From Arthrobacter sp. efr-133-R2A-120 (GTDB taxonomy: Bacteria > Actinomycetota > Actinomycetes > Actinomycetales > Micrococcaceae): DNA of 64,000 nt. A program made the position numbers and the translations under genes. The notes beneath the pieces were generated by a model. The model ran no database searches. It saw only the letters and a list, made by a program, of their open reading frames with translations, and was not told the DNA's origin. The stretch spans positions 1-64,000 of the forward strand of contig NZ_JARVRF010000001.1 of NCBI RefSeq assembly GCF_030209835.1, given 5' to 3'. This document shows, piece by piece, positions 18,080-27,388 of the stretch (position 1 is the stretch's first letter; every line of letters starts with the position of its first letter).

Positions 18080-18780
18080 AGCATCAGCCCCTCAGCGCTT
18101 CCGACCGGAACCCGGTTGGTGCGGTTAACGCGGAGCGTTCGATCTCGAAGAAAGCAGGTCGACGTTGTAGCGTCGGCGCCGACGTCGAAGTGCACCTGGG
18201 GGCTGACGATGACGAAGGAAGAGCTGGGCCCGAGTTCGGGGCGGGTTTCGGTGACGCGGCTGGCCAGAGCGTTTCCAGTTCCTGTTCGGCGACACCGGAG
18301 AAGCTGAGGAACTCGAAGTTGTATGGGTCCTTTGCGATCTGGCTTGGCGAGCTCCGAGTCCTGCGCAACAAGCTGTTGCGCAAAGCTCGACGGGGCTGCG
18401 CCGGTCGCCTCCAGGGTCTTTCATGATTATGTTCATACGCACACTCCGCGACCATCCGCACTTCACGGTTGCGGCAGCGTACCTATCACGTTTTTCCTGG
18501 CTGGAAAGTTTGTCCAGTAAGGCTGTGACGTGGCCCCACGACAATTGCTCAACGGCTTGCTCAATTGGAGCGGCGACCTAGGCACAGCAAATGTGGTCAT
18601 GTACTGAAGGCGCCGCGCGGAAAATCCCTTCATGTCCGAAATTCGGCACGCAGGTCCCCGCCAGTCGCCGCACGACACTGCTCCCCCACACGTTCTGATC
18701 TTGCCGGGTGAGGAGGTCGCGGTCGATGGACCGGTAAAGTTCTTAAGCGCCTTCACTTTGTCAATAAGCGACCGATAGGT
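18080..18780 (-). pseudogene. Degraded DUF1016/YhcG-type nuclease gene
   Basis: Pieces of the family appear in order on the minus strand but in different frames: a segment reading LLTRQDQNVWGSSVVRRLA near 18680-18750, DMKGFSARRLQYMTTFA near 18600-18650, SWGHVTALLDKL near 18510-18545, AKDPYNFEFLSFSG near 18300-18345 and a remnant of the PDDEXK core (FDVGADATTSTCFL) near 18150-18195. Several frameshifts separate them. The intact homologue is at 26139-27185. From about 18790 to 19300 no gene is seen. Confidence 0.75.
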
Positions 18781-19305
18781 GTGACAGATTCCTGGTTGGC
18801 CGGAAAGGCGGCCTAGGCACTGCGGGGCGGCCAGCTCGTGGACGGCTCCGTCTCGAAGAGCCTCGAGGCGGCAGGTATCGTTCCAGATCAGGTCGATCAT
18901 TTCCGGGAAGTACGGTCCGTGAATAGCAGCGAAATCGTCCTTCTGGACACGGGCATCGCTTCGCAGGTGTTTGTCGTTTGGTCTATCAGCCGGACGGCAG
19001 CCCAGTGAGCATCATCGTTGTCGTCGGGCCGCCGGGTTAGCGCCCGCCGGTCATTTCAGGCCAACCACAGGTCTGTAACGCTTCTCAGAACCGGTCGTTG
19101 TCGGTACCTGGTCAAAGTATTGAAGTATTCAGCTCTGTCGCGTTGCTGCCGACGTAAGGAATGCTTGCTGCTGGCGGCTTCGCAGGCCCGGCTACCGGGG
19201 CAGCTTCCTGTTCGCGTTAGTTCTAGTGGAATGCGAATTCGCCGGTCCCCTCATCCCCAGCCTCCCTGCCGTTCTGGCCGGTTGCCAGGGCTTAGTGTCA
19301 GCTCC

Positions 19306-19899
19306 CTACCTCCAGAACCCCTCATGAGCCGCGGCGGCCTCGTCTTCGAGGAGCGGTCCAACGACGGCGATCATTCGCTGGCCACGGGAGACAACATCGC
19401 GGCAGGGCAAGCTCAAGGTGGGGTTGTCAGGATCGTTACCGGTCAGCGACAGCAGCCGACGCTCCGAAAGGGCATAGACGATGCGTCCCACTCCGGTCCA
19501 GTAGGCCGCTCCGCTGCACATAGCGCACGGTTCCGCGCTTGTGTATAGGGTTGCCGCCGCCATGCCTTCCACGCCGAGGACACCGAAGGCGGCAGCTGCG
19601 GCGCGCAGCTCGGCATGCTGAGTAGGGTCCCCCGCCGGTGGCATCGAGTTGTTGCCCGCGCGTGCGACCACGTTTCCGGAGGCATCGACCACAATGGAAC
19701 CAAACGGGTGGCGGCCTCGCTCCTTTGCCTTCCCGGCCTCTGCGATGGCCGCGCGAAGGAAGGACAGCTCATCCTCCGTCAATGTTTCGTGCCCGAGTCC
19801 CGTCAGTTCGTCGGCTTCAAGGCTCGGGGCTGCGGAATGCGGGCCTTCCCATTCGGTGTCGGGTCCTTCGCGGGGGCTTCTCGGGAGGGGAGGGCACAT
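19306..19899 (-). CDS. Guanine deaminase-like zinc deaminase
   Basis: 197-residue cytidine-deaminase-superfamily enzyme. The zinc-binding motifs are clear: HAELRAAAAA (His and proton-shuttle Glu, residues ~99-108) and TSAEPCAMCSGAAYW (~129-143), with ERGRHPFGSIVVDASG as the first strand. The layout and the YALS region match guanine deaminases of the GuaD type more than tRNA-adenosine or cytosine deaminases. The preferred start at 19899 leaves a 40-residue low-similarity N-terminal extension; ATG at 19938 is an alternative. It sits beside the xanthine dehydrogenase genes and would feed them xanthine from guanine. Confidence 0.82.
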   Translation of the reverse strand: MCPPLPRSPREGPDTEWEGPHSAAPSLEADELTGLGHETLTEDELSFLRAAIAEAGKAKERGRHPFGSIVVDASGNVVARAGNNSMPPAGDPTQHAELRAAAAAFGVLGVEGMAAATLYTSAEPCAMCSGAAYWTGVGRIVYALSERRLLSLTGNDPDNPTLSLPCRDVVSRGQRMIAVVGPLLEDEAAAAHEGFWR

Positions 19900-19954
19900 G
19901 TTTCCTGATCCTTTGCTACTAGCGTTGAATGGTTGCACCTTTGGCGTCCGGTTA

Positions 19955-19969
19955 CTTCCATCATGGAAG
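19955..19969. promoter_or_regulatory. 15-bp palindrome upstream of the deaminase gene
   Basis: CTTCCAT and ATGGAAG flank a single C, 56 bases before the deaminase start. Position and symmetry suggest an operator in the gap between xdhC (ends at 20181) and the deaminase. The remainder of 19900-20174 holds no gene. Confidence 0.35.
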
Positions 19970-20174
19970 GAATTTCTTAACCCCAGGATCTCGAAGCGAT
20001 CGTCGTGGACAAGGGGTTCGCTCCCTGCTGTTGGTACCCTTCACTGACCATCCGCGGATTGACCATAGCGACCATAGCTGGGGCGCGGATCTGGTTGACG
20101 GACCCGGCTGCGGGGCCGCACGTTGTGAAGTCATGCCGTGCTTGCGTCTTTCCTCGGACTGGGGCCGATAGAAA

Positions 20175-20194
20175 CCTGCTCTAATAGGAGCAGG
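20175..20194 (-). terminator. Intrinsic terminator with the xdhC stop codon in its loop
   Basis: On the minus strand CCTGCTC, a six-base loop CTATTA, and GAGCAGG are followed by TTTCTATC. The xdhC stop codon TAG begins inside the loop, so the stem starts within the last codons of the gene. Ends the xanthine dehydrogenase transcript. Confidence 0.6.
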
Positions 20195-20993
20195 ACATGT
20201 CTGTTGCTATTCGCTGGAGTAGGCTGGCCGCGGCGCTGATAGCGATGATGGCAGGGCTTTTACCCCCGATATCAGGAAGGCCAATCGGGCAAGTGATTGC
20301 GTCGATTTGGGCGTCATCATGGCCCTCGGCCTTTAGCTTGTGACGAAACCTGGTCCATTTGGCTCGTGAGCCGATCAAGCCGACCGATCCGAGGTCGCCC
20401 CGGCGCAAGGCTGCGTCGCATAGGAGGAAGTCCTCGGCGTGATCATGAGTCATGATGAACACGTGTGATCCCTGAGGTAACTGTGCAAGGGCGGAGTCCG
20501 GAACTGCACTGTGTAAAGGTTGGACGTCCGCCGTTTCGTCCGTCACGTCGGCGAGGTGCGCGGGGTCAAGTTGGGCTGCCCTGCTGTCTACGAGGACCAG
20601 GCGGACGGGTAGCCGGGAGAGGATCCTCGCCAGCTCATGTCCGACGTGACCGACGCCGAAAATGGCAACCGTGGGACGGGAGCGAACCGGCTCCATTAGG
20701 ACGCTGGCAGTGCCTCCGCAGCACTGACGCCCGTGCTGGGTGGCTGCACGTTCATTGAGGTTGAAGGTCACGCTTTCAGGGACGGCTGATCCGGCTAGAA
20801 GCATCTCCCGTGCCCGGTCGATCACAGTCGCCTCCAGGTTGCCGCCGCCGATACTACCCCAGGACGATTCCGCGTTGACGACCATCTTCGCTCCCGGACC
20901 TCGTGGAGCATGGCCTAGCACCTCCGTCACGGTAGCCATGACACCCGGTGAGCCTTCCGAACTTAGTCTTTCAAGCGCCTGTAGCCAATCCAT
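20181..20993 (-). CDS. xdhC: XdhC family molybdenum-cofactor maturation protein
   Basis: 270-residue XdhC/CoxI protein that binds molybdenum cofactor and helps sulfurate and insert it into xanthine dehydrogenase. Motifs: APRGPGAKMVVNAESSWGSIGGGNLE near the N-terminus (residues ~28-53), then a Rossmann-type domain beginning TVAIFGVGHVGHELARIL, and the MTHDHAEDF and GSRAKW segments. The ATG at 20993 follows the xdhB stop with one base between, indicating translational coupling. A longer N-terminus from 21083 would overlap xdhB and is rejected. Confidence 0.9.
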   Translation of the reverse strand: MDWLQALERLSSEGSPGVMATVTEVLGHAPRGPGAKMVVNAESSWGSIGGGNLEATVIDRAREMLLAGSAVPESVTFNLNERAATQHGRQCCGGTASVLMEPVRSRPTVAIFGVGHVGHELARILSRLPVRLVLVDSRAAQLDPAHLADVTDETADVQPLHSAVPDSALAQLPQGSHVFIMTHDHAEDFLLCDAALRRGDLGSVGLIGSRAKWTRFRHKLKAEGHDDAQIDAITCPIGLPDIGGKSPAIIAISAAASLLQRIATDMSCSY

Positions 20994-20994
20994 A

Positions 20995-23391
20995 TCAGTG
21001 GGCGCGGGTAGAGACCGGCACGGATTTGGCCTCGGTACCATGCAGGATAGGCGCAGATGTAGTGGTCGCACTGGCCGCTGCAATGGCCCAGAAGACCGCT
21101 TCTGGGGTGGCAGGGCTGTCGAGCTCGACAGAATGACCCCGGGAGCCGAAGGTGGCTACCGCTTGGCGCAGGGCTTCCCTGACGCTGAAGGCCAGCATGA
21201 AGGGCGGTTCGCCTACCGCCTTGGATCCGTAGACCACGCCGTCCTCAGTGGCCCGCTCGAAGAGATGGACATTGAACTCCTCAGGCATTTCAGAGAAGCT
21301 AGGCAACTTGTAAGTGCTGGCTGACTGGGTGGCCAAACGCCCCCTGTTTGCTCCATCTGATTCATCCCAGCGGAGTTGCTCGAGAGTCAGCCAACCGGCA
21401 CCCTGAACAAATCCGCCCTCGATCTGCCCTACGTCAATGAGCGGGGACAGGCTGTCGCCGACGTCATGGATGATGTCGGTCCTCAGCAGACGGTATGCCC
21501 CGGTGAATGCATCCACCTCGACCTCTGATACAGAGGCCCCATAGGAGAAGTACTTGAATGGCTCGCCTTGCATGCCAACACCGTCCCAATAAAGTCCCTC
21601 CGTTCGGTAATAACCGGCAGCCCACAGCTGGATGCGCTGAAAATAGGCGTCCCGGACCAGGTCAACGAAGGCAATGTCCGGTCCGTGGACGCCGAGCCCT
21701 GTCACGTTGCCGTCTGCGAAACGGACATCATCCGGATGGATGTTCATCTTGCGTGCAGCAACATGTGCCAGCCGTTCGCTGATCTGATCACAGGCGTTCT
21801 TGACCGCGCCCCCGTTCAGGTCGGAACTGGAGCTCGCCGCCGTAGCCGAAGTATTGGGAACCTTGTCGGTTCGGGTCGGGGCCAAACGAACATATCCCAG
21901 CGGCACGCCCAGGGCGGTGGCAGCCACTTGGCGCATCTTTGTGTGCAGGCCCTGGCCCATCTCGGTCCCGCCGTGGTTGATCAGGACGGAGCCGTCTTTG
22001 TACACGTGCACCAGGGCACCGGCCTGATTAAAGGCAGTGAAGTTGAATGAGATCCCGAACTTTACGGGGGTGATGGCGAGCCCGCGACGCCTGTAGGGCT
22101 GTGAGGCGTTGAATGCCCCAATCTCTTCTTTCCGGCGGATAACGTCTGCACGTTCCAGAAGAGTGTCCCAGATGCCATGCAGGCGCTCGGCGTGGCGGAC
22201 CGGCTGCCCGTAGGGTGTGCTCTGCCCTGAAATGTAGAAGTTACGACGCCGCAGCTCGGCGGGATCCAGCCCCAAAAGCGGTGCGCATCGTCCCATCAAA
22301 TCCTCGATGACCAGCATGCCCTGCGGCCCGCCGAAACCCCGGAATGCGGTCTGGGAGGTTTTGTTCGTTTTCGCGATCCGACCGTTTACGAGGACATTCG
22401 GGATCCAGTAACTGTTGTCGATGTGGCACATGGCCCGGGCCAGCACTGGTTCGGAAAGATCCAGACTCCAGCCGCCGTCGCTGGTCAGCGTGGCTTTGAG
22501 GGCTTGGATGCGACCCAGCTCATCAAAGCCGGCTTCCCAGCGGGCATGGAAGGGGTGACGTTTGCCGGACAGGGTGATGTCCTGCGTGCGATTGAGGCGG
22601 AGGCGCACGGGTCGTCCTGTGAGTACTGAACCCAAGGCGGCAATGGCGGCAAATCCATGGGGCTGCATCTCTTTTCCGCCGAAACCTCCGCCCATCCGAA
22701 TGCATTGGACGGTCACGTCGTGGCTGTTGAGGCCCAGGACGTGTGCGACGATTTCCTGTGTTTCGGACGGGTGTTGGGTGCTGCACTGAACGAACACCTG
22801 ACCGCCCTCGTCGACATGCACGAATGAGGCGTGGGTTTCCAGGTAGAAGTGCTCCTGACCACCGAACTCAAGCTCGCCACTGAATCGGTGGGCTGCGGTC
22901 TGCAGGGCGGCATCCGCATCTCCCCGGTTCACCTTGGGCTGATGGCCTTGGAAGCTCTCCGCTTCGATAGCCTCCGTGAGGGTCACGAGCGACGGAAGCG
23001 GTTCATAATCGACTTCAACAGCTTCCGCTCCCAGCCGGGCGGATTCGAGGGTTTCCCCGAGCACCCAGCAGACGGCATGCCCGTAGAACATGACCTCGGA
23101 GGGAAACAGCGGTTCGTCATGCTTGATCCCGGCATCATTGGTGCCGGGAACATCCTCGGCGGTCAGGACCTTGACCACGCCTGGAATGGCCAGGGCCGGT
23201 CCGGTCCGGAGGGATGTCACGAGGGCGTGCGCGTGGGGGGCCTGTACCGGCCATGCGTGCAGCACGTTCTGGCTTCGAACGATGAGGTCGTCGGTGTACA
23301 CCGCCGCCCCTGTCACATGAAGATCGGCGCTTTCATGCGTCACAGGCAGTCCCACGACGGGATTGACGGGACGATCAGACAAGGATTTCAT
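20995..23391 (-). CDS. xdhB: Xanthine dehydrogenase molybdopterin-binding subunit
   Basis: 798-residue large subunit that oxidises hypoxanthine to xanthine and urate at a molybdenum centre. Characteristic stretches are HESADLHVTGAAVYTDDL near the start, GGQEHFYLETHAS, GGGFGGKEMQPHGFAAIAA (cofactor loop), AFRGFGGPQGM, and near the C-terminus VGEPPFMLAFSVREALRQAV with the catalytic Glu. It overlaps the small-subunit gene by ATGA. Length is typical of two-subunit bacterial enzymes. Confidence 0.95.
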   Translation of the reverse strand: MKSLSDRPVNPVVGLPVTHESADLHVTGAAVYTDDLIVRSQNVLHAWPVQAPHAHALVTSLRTGPALAIPGVVKVLTAEDVPGTNDAGIKHDEPLFPSEVMFYGHAVCWVLGETLESARLGAEAVEVDYEPLPSLVTLTEAIEAESFQGHQPKVNRGDADAALQTAAHRFSGELEFGGQEHFYLETHASFVHVDEGGQVFVQCSTQHPSETQEIVAHVLGLNSHDVTVQCIRMGGGFGGKEMQPHGFAAIAALGSVLTGRPVRLRLNRTQDITLSGKRHPFHARWEAGFDELGRIQALKATLTSDGGWSLDLSEPVLARAMCHIDNSYWIPNVLVNGRIAKTNKTSQTAFRGFGGPQGMLVIEDLMGRCAPLLGLDPAELRRRNFYISGQSTPYGQPVRHAERLHGIWDTLLERADVIRRKEEIGAFNASQPYRRRGLAITPVKFGISFNFTAFNQAGALVHVYKDGSVLINHGGTEMGQGLHTKMRQVAATALGVPLGYVRLAPTRTDKVPNTSATAASSSSDLNGGAVKNACDQISERLAHVAARKMNIHPDDVRFADGNVTGLGVHGPDIAFVDLVRDAYFQRIQLWAAGYYRTEGLYWDGVGMQGEPFKYFSYGASVSEVEVDAFTGAYRLLRTDIIHDVGDSLSPLIDVGQIEGGFVQGAGWLTLEQLRWDESDGANRGRLATQSASTYKLPSFSEMPEEFNVHLFERATEDGVVYGSKAVGEPPFMLAFSVREALRQAVATFGSRGHSVELDSPATPEAVFWAIAAASATTTSAPILHGTEAKSVPVSTRAH

Positions 23392-24890
23392 CGGTTGTCC
23401 TCCACGGTCGTTGTCTTTGCATAGAACTTCAGCAACGCCTTGCCTAGCATTGCTGAGCGGTAGGCCGCGCTTGACCTCAAGTCATCGATGGGGGTACCTT
23501 CACCGGACATTATTGACGCAGCGGCTTGCGCGACCTCTAAGGTCCATCGCCGGCCAACCAGCGCCGCTTCTGTCCGGGAAGCACGTATCGGAGTGGCAGC
23601 CACCCCGCCAAGCCCAATCCTTATGGACGAGATGACCTCTCCGTCGAGCTGCATGGCGAAAGCGACGGAGACGCTCGAGATGTCATCGAATCTGCGTTTT
23701 GCGATTTTGTAGAACGCGGTGTGATCCGCCAGCGGCAGGGGGATGCGCACTGCACGGAGCAGTTCCCCGGGTTGACGTACGCTCCTGCGATACCCGGTGA
23801 AGTACTCCGCGAGGGCGACGTCCCGTTCACCGCCCGCAGACGCCAAAAGAACCGAGGCATCCAAGGCAAGCAACGCCGGCACCAAATCGCCTATCGGTGA
23901 TCCGGTAGCGAGATTGCCGCCAATGCTTGCTGCATTGCGGATCAAACGCGAGGCAAACTGGGGGAATACCTGAGCCAGCAAGGGAACCTGGCCAGCCAAC
24001 CCGCGTTCCACCTCGGTCAACGTCAGTGCAGCTCCGATCTCGATCCTTTCCGGTTCAATTTCCAGGACCCGCAGCTGTTCCAAACGGTCAATGGCAACCG
24101 TCAGCGAAGGCCGGGAATGCCGAAGGTTCACCTCAACGCCGACATCCGTGGATCCTGCGACCAGGGTGGACTCCGGGTTCTCCGCCATCAGGACCAGGAG
24201 GCCCTCCAGCGTCATGGGGCGGACGAATCCGCCGTCACCCACCACGACACGGGTCCGTCGTGGTGCAGGCGCCGCCTGGGCTTGCCGAGCAAGCAAGGGG
24301 TCAGCCTCATCCGGACGGGTCAGGGCATATGCTGCGTCCCGGATTGGCCGGTAGCCCGTGCACCGACAAAGGTTGCCGCTGAGCGCATGCAGGTCAAAGC
24401 CGTTGGGGCCGCATTCATGACCGGTCGGGTGTTCCTCGACGACTGCGAACCTCCCGGTCCGCACCGTCGCCTCGAGGCTGGATGCGGCCCTATCGGGACG
24501 GTAATACTCTGCCGCCATGGAACAAACGAAGCCCGGTGTGCAGTACCCGCATTGTGATCCTCCACGAGCCGACATTTCCTTCTGGACCGGGTGCAGATCG
24601 CCCTCAGCAAATGGTCCGCGTTCGGTGCTGAGACCTTCTGCCGTGACGATTTCCTGACCGTCGAACGCCAGGGCAGGAGGCAGACAGGCATTCACTGACG
24701 TCCACCGGCTTTGGGAGGGTCCGTCCGGACGGACCACCATCACGGCGCAGGCACCGCATTCGCCCTCCGCGCAGCCTTCCTTAGCCCCGGTAAGTCCCTC
24801 GGTCCTGAGCCAGTCAAGCAGCCGGATGTGCGGGCCGACCTGATCACCGTCGCGGATCTGGCCGTTGACTGTTATCTGAATACCACCCAT
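23388..24890 (-). CDS. xdhA: Xanthine dehydrogenase small subunit (2Fe-2S and FAD)
   Basis: 500-residue subunit. Residues ~1-180 hold two [2Fe-2S] domains, with CAEGECGACAVMV for the plant-type cluster and CGYCTPGFVCSM plus NLCRCTGYRPI for the second. Residues ~200-390 are the FAD domain with TLVAGSTDVGVEVN and the SIGGNLATGSPIGDLVPAL motif. The start at 24890 has AGGAG six bases upstream, which is better than ATG 24896. It passes electrons from the molybdenum subunit to NAD+. First gene of the xdhA-xdhB-xdhC transcript. Confidence 0.95.
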   Translation of the reverse strand: MGGIQITVNGQIRDGDQVGPHIRLLDWLRTEGLTGAKEGCAEGECGACAVMVVRPDGPSQSRWTSVNACLPPALAFDGQEIVTAEGLSTERGPFAEGDLHPVQKEMSARGGSQCGYCTPGFVCSMAAEYYRPDRAASSLEATVRTGRFAVVEEHPTGHECGPNGFDLHALSGNLCRCTGYRPIRDAAYALTRPDEADPLLARQAQAAPAPRRTRVVVGDGGFVRPMTLEGLLVLMAENPESTLVAGSTDVGVEVNLRHSRPSLTVAIDRLEQLRVLEIEPERIEIGAALTLTEVERGLAGQVPLLAQVFPQFASRLIRNAASIGGNLATGSPIGDLVPALLALDASVLLASAGGERDVALAEYFTGYRRSVRQPGELLRAVRIPLPLADHTAFYKIAKRRFDDISSVSVAFAMQLDGEVISSIRIGLGGVAATPIRASRTEAALVGRRWTLEVAQAAASIMSGEGTPIDDLRSSAAYRSAMLGKALLKFYAKTTTVEDNR

Positions 24891-25249
24891 GTTCATCTCC
24901 TAAATGTCCTCGGAGTACGTTCGATCAGGAATCGGCGGACACCATGCCCTTGGATTTGATACCGCATTTTCATCCGCCCATCCGACGTAAATGTCCCCGG
25001 CGGCGATCGACGTGATGCCGGCAGGCCCCTGCAGCACAATCGAGATTTGTCATCCATGTAAGGCGAGGGTGTTGGCCGAAGCCCTGGTTCCCCCCGTTGC
25101 GGAAGCGGCAGATCCAGCGAGGTCATCCTATGGTTATGATAACAGTACATTCGTGGATTTAGAACGGCTTTCTCCCACCACCCAAAGCTGACCTGCTCTC
25201 AGGTGCCCAGCACGCGAGTCTGGATGAGGGAGCGGCGATGGAGCGGCAG

Positions 25250-25430
25250 CTCGTCACAGCAAATGGGGGGGGGGAGGTGTACCGTCGTGAGCCAAATGAC
25301 CAAAAGGTCGCGTTCTGCAACCTCCCGGAGAAGCCGAGGAACTCGAAATTGTTGGGTTCTTAGGCGACCTGCCGGGCAAGCGCCGAGTCCTGTGCACCAA
25401 GCTGTTGCGCAAAGTTCGACGGTGCTCTGT
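25250..25430 (-). pseudogene. DUF1016/YhcG nuclease gene fragment
   Basis: Reading the minus strand gives SNFAQQLGAQDSALARQ, an in-frame stop, then PNNFEFLGFSGRLQNAT, matching the centre of DUF1016 proteins and the remnant at 18.3 kb. A G-run (nine G at 25265-25273) follows. It lies just downstream of the intact family member at 26139. No other gene is visible from 24891 to 25519. Confidence 0.65.
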
Positions 25431-25519
25431 GGGCAAAAGTCCCCACCTATGAGACTTTGAGTGCAGAACAGGCCAGGATCCTGGGCCCAATACTCACTGA
25501 ACAGTTCCTATCTTTTTCG

Positions 25520-26116
25520 TTATTTATTGCCCGGGAGTGGCGGGATGATCGAGTTCGCCAACCAGAAAGCGGTCTGTGTTGCCCGGAGCATCGTTACCTT
25601 GTACACGCCGTCGTCGGTGGGCACATCGACGATGACCTGGAAGGGGTTCGCCGGGTCGTTTGTCGCGGTGGCGGGACCGGTCATCTTCGATACCGTCAGA
25701 TAGGCCGGGTCGAACTTTCCCAGCCCGATCGCGTACTGGTCGGTGAACCGGGGACGGATGCCAGCGAACCACGTCCCGTGACTGGTTCCGGGCTTGATGT
25801 AGGCGCCCATGACAGCGGTTGAGGCTTCCGGTGCTGCTTCCTTGTCTCCGGGGGCCCATGAGGGGGCCGGGAGGTCCTTCGGGCCCTTGTACTGGGGGTT
25901 GTCGCCGCAGGAAACCTGGCACGTTTCGCTGCCTGCCGGCGATGTAGCAGGCTTGGACACGCCAGGCATTCGTGTGGTCGTCGTCGCCGGAGTGGCCGGC
26001 GTTGACGTCGAAGCTGTCGGACCGGTGGCCGACGGGGTTGCCGTTGGCTGGGCGGAGCACCCGGCCAGTCCCAGTGTTACCTGGGCAACGACCGCGCCGC
26101 GTGCTCGTCGTTCCAC
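25520..26116 (-). CDS. Putative lipoprotein of unknown function
   Basis: 198-residue protein with N-terminal Arg residues, a short hydrophobic stretch and lipobox LGLAGC (Cys20), so it is probably exported and lipid-anchored. Residues ~22-65 are a Thr/Pro/Ala-rich linker, followed by a small domain with Cys-X3-Cys (CQVSC) and a C-terminal beta-rich region. No family is recognised. The GTG at 26116 lacks a good ribosome-binding site and lies 22 bases past the nuclease gene's stop, so it is probably co-transcribed with that gene. Confidence 0.6.
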   Translation of the reverse strand: MERRARGAVVAQVTLGLAGCSAQPTATPSATGPTASTSTPATPATTTTRMPGVSKPATSPAGSETCQVSCGDNPQYKGPKDLPAPSWAPGDKEAAPEASTAVMGAYIKPGTSHGTWFAGIRPRFTDQYAIGLGKFDPAYLTVSKMTGPATATNDPANPFQVIVDVPTDDGVYKVTMLRATQTAFWLANSIIPPLPGNK

Positions 26117-26138
26117 CGGCAGCCCGCAGGTGTAGTAA

Positions 26139-27185
26139 TCAGGCTTCGACCGCGTCGGCGGGGTCGTGTTCGAGCGCGGCGGTGATTGCAGCTGGCGAGG
26201 GCAGGGTTGCCTTTTCCTCGGCCGGGAGCGCTTCGTACGTGTACGACGTGACTGTCAGGGGCTGTGCGGATCCGTCGAGCGCGTACCGCACGGTGCGTTC
26301 GTTCCGAGACCCGCAGACAATGATGCCAACAGTGGGCGCCTGCCGAGGAAGGCGCAGCATGTCGTTGACCGCTGCGACGTAGAAGTTCAGCTGCCCTAGG
26401 TGTTCAGGCTTGAACTTTCCTGCCTTAAGTTCGACTACAACGTAACGGTCTGAAGGTACGTGATAGAGCAGAAGGTCGATGAAGAAGTCGTCTCCATCAA
26501 CGTCTAGGTGATACTGCCGGCCGACGAAAGCGAAGCCGGGGCCGAACTCGGCCAGGGTCTGAGCCATCCGCAGAGTCATGGCTTCTTCGATGGCGTGTTC
26601 TTGGGCTTCCTCGGTAAGGCCCAAGAAGTCCAATACGAGGGGATCCTTGGCGACAGCCAGTGCCAGGTCGGTTCCTTCGCCCGGGAGGCGCGCTTCCAAG
26701 TTGTTCGGTGCTGCCCCGGTGCGGGTGTGGAGGCCGGTGAGGATCTGGTGTTCAAGAGCGGCGACCGACCAGCCGTTCTGTACCGCTCTGGAGGCGTACC
26801 AGCGGCGCAGTTCATGGTCGCTGAGCTTGTTCAAGAGCGTGACGTTATGGCTCCAGCTCAATTGTCCAGATGGTGTCTGGACAATTGGTTCCGGACCGCT
26901 CCACGCGGCCGCGAACGCGCGCATGTTGTAGACATTCGTCCGGGAAAATCCCCTCATGTGCGGAAACTCCGCGCGCAAGTCACGTGCAAGCCTGTCCAGG
27001 ACCTTACTGCCCCAGGATTCGTTTGCTTGCCGTTCCAGGATCGTCCGTCCGATATTCCAATACAACTCGATCATCGCGCTGTTGACCACCCGCTGGGCCC
27101 TGAGTTGAGCCTCCCGCACCAGATCCTTGAGGGTCGTGAGTGCGACTGCATAATCTTCGGGTAGATCCAGCTCGATTTGAGTCAT
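26139..27185 (-). CDS. DUF1016/YhcG-type PDDEXK nuclease family protein
   Basis: 348-residue intact member. The N-terminal DUF1016 helical domain shows RVVNSAMIELYWNIGRTIL (~35-53), WGSKVLDRLARDLRAEFP and FSRTNVYNMRAFAAAW; the C-terminal nuclease-like core shows HLDVDGDDFFIDLLLYH and YVVVELKAGKFKPEHLGQ (~248-265), supplying the D and E-X-K metal ligands. These proteins are found near restriction and defence loci; biochemical role is little defined. Its start at 27185 has a perfect palindrome 38 bases upstream, and a near-identical copy of that palindrome lies inside the coding region at 26859-26887. Broken family members lie at 18.1, 25.3 and 46.1 kb. Confidence 0.85.
   Translation of the reverse strand: MTQIELDLPEDYAVALTTLKDLVREAQLRAQRVVNSAMIELYWNIGRTILERQANESWGSKVLDRLARDLRAEFPHMRGFSRTNVYNMRAFAAAWSGPEPIVQTPSGQLSWSHNVTLLNKLSDHELRRWYASRAVQNGWSVAALEHQILTGLHTRTGAAPNNLEARLPGEGTDLALAVAKDPLVLDFLGLTEEAQEHAIEEAMTLRMAQTLAEFGPGFAFVGRQYHLDVDGDDFFIDLLLYHVPSDRYVVVELKAGKFKPEHLGQLNFYVAAVNDMLRLPRQAPTVGIIVCGSRNERTVRYALDGSAQPLTVTSYTYEALPAEEKATLPSPAAITAALEHDPADAVEA
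26859..26887. repeat. CAATTG-ended palindrome inside the DUF1016 gene
   Basis: A 29-bp near-palindrome begins CAATTGTCCAGA and ends TCTGGACAATTG, with a short imperfect centre. It encodes the family's conserved IVQTPSGQL segment and matches the site at 27223-27251 at 27 of 29 positions. Confidence 0.7.
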
Positions 27186-27222
27186 GTATCCACCCTAACG
27201 GCCACCACTGACGCTCAAGATT

Positions 27223-27251
27223 CAATTGTCCAGACAGTGTCTGGACAATTG
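27223..27251. promoter_or_regulatory. Perfect CAATTG-ended palindrome upstream of the DUF1016 gene
   Basis: Two 14-bp arms (CAATTGTCCAGACA and TGTCTGGACAATTG) around one base lie 38-66 bases before the gene's start. Size and location fit an autoregulatory operator, but its close match to a coding segment of the same gene also fits duplication of gene DNA. Confidence 0.55.
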
Positions 27252-27364
27252 CCTTCCGGTCGCGGGACGGTGCGGCTCCCGAGACTCTCTTGGTGGGTGG
27301 ACGGCAGAGCAACTCCGTTTATAGGCCGATCGCGGGACCGACAAATGTGCCACAAGCTGTAGCG

Positions 27365-27388
27365 CAATTGAGAGTTGATTCTCAATTG
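27365..27388. repeat. Second CAATTG-ended inverted repeat
   Basis: CAATTGAGA and TCTCAATTG flank a six-base centre, 114 bases from the perfect palindrome. The stretch 27252-27647 contains no convincing gene. Confidence 0.45.

Noticed and set aside
18780..19300. Possible gene upstream of the broken nuclease copy
   Set aside because: Frames are short, lack start signals and match nothing recognised.
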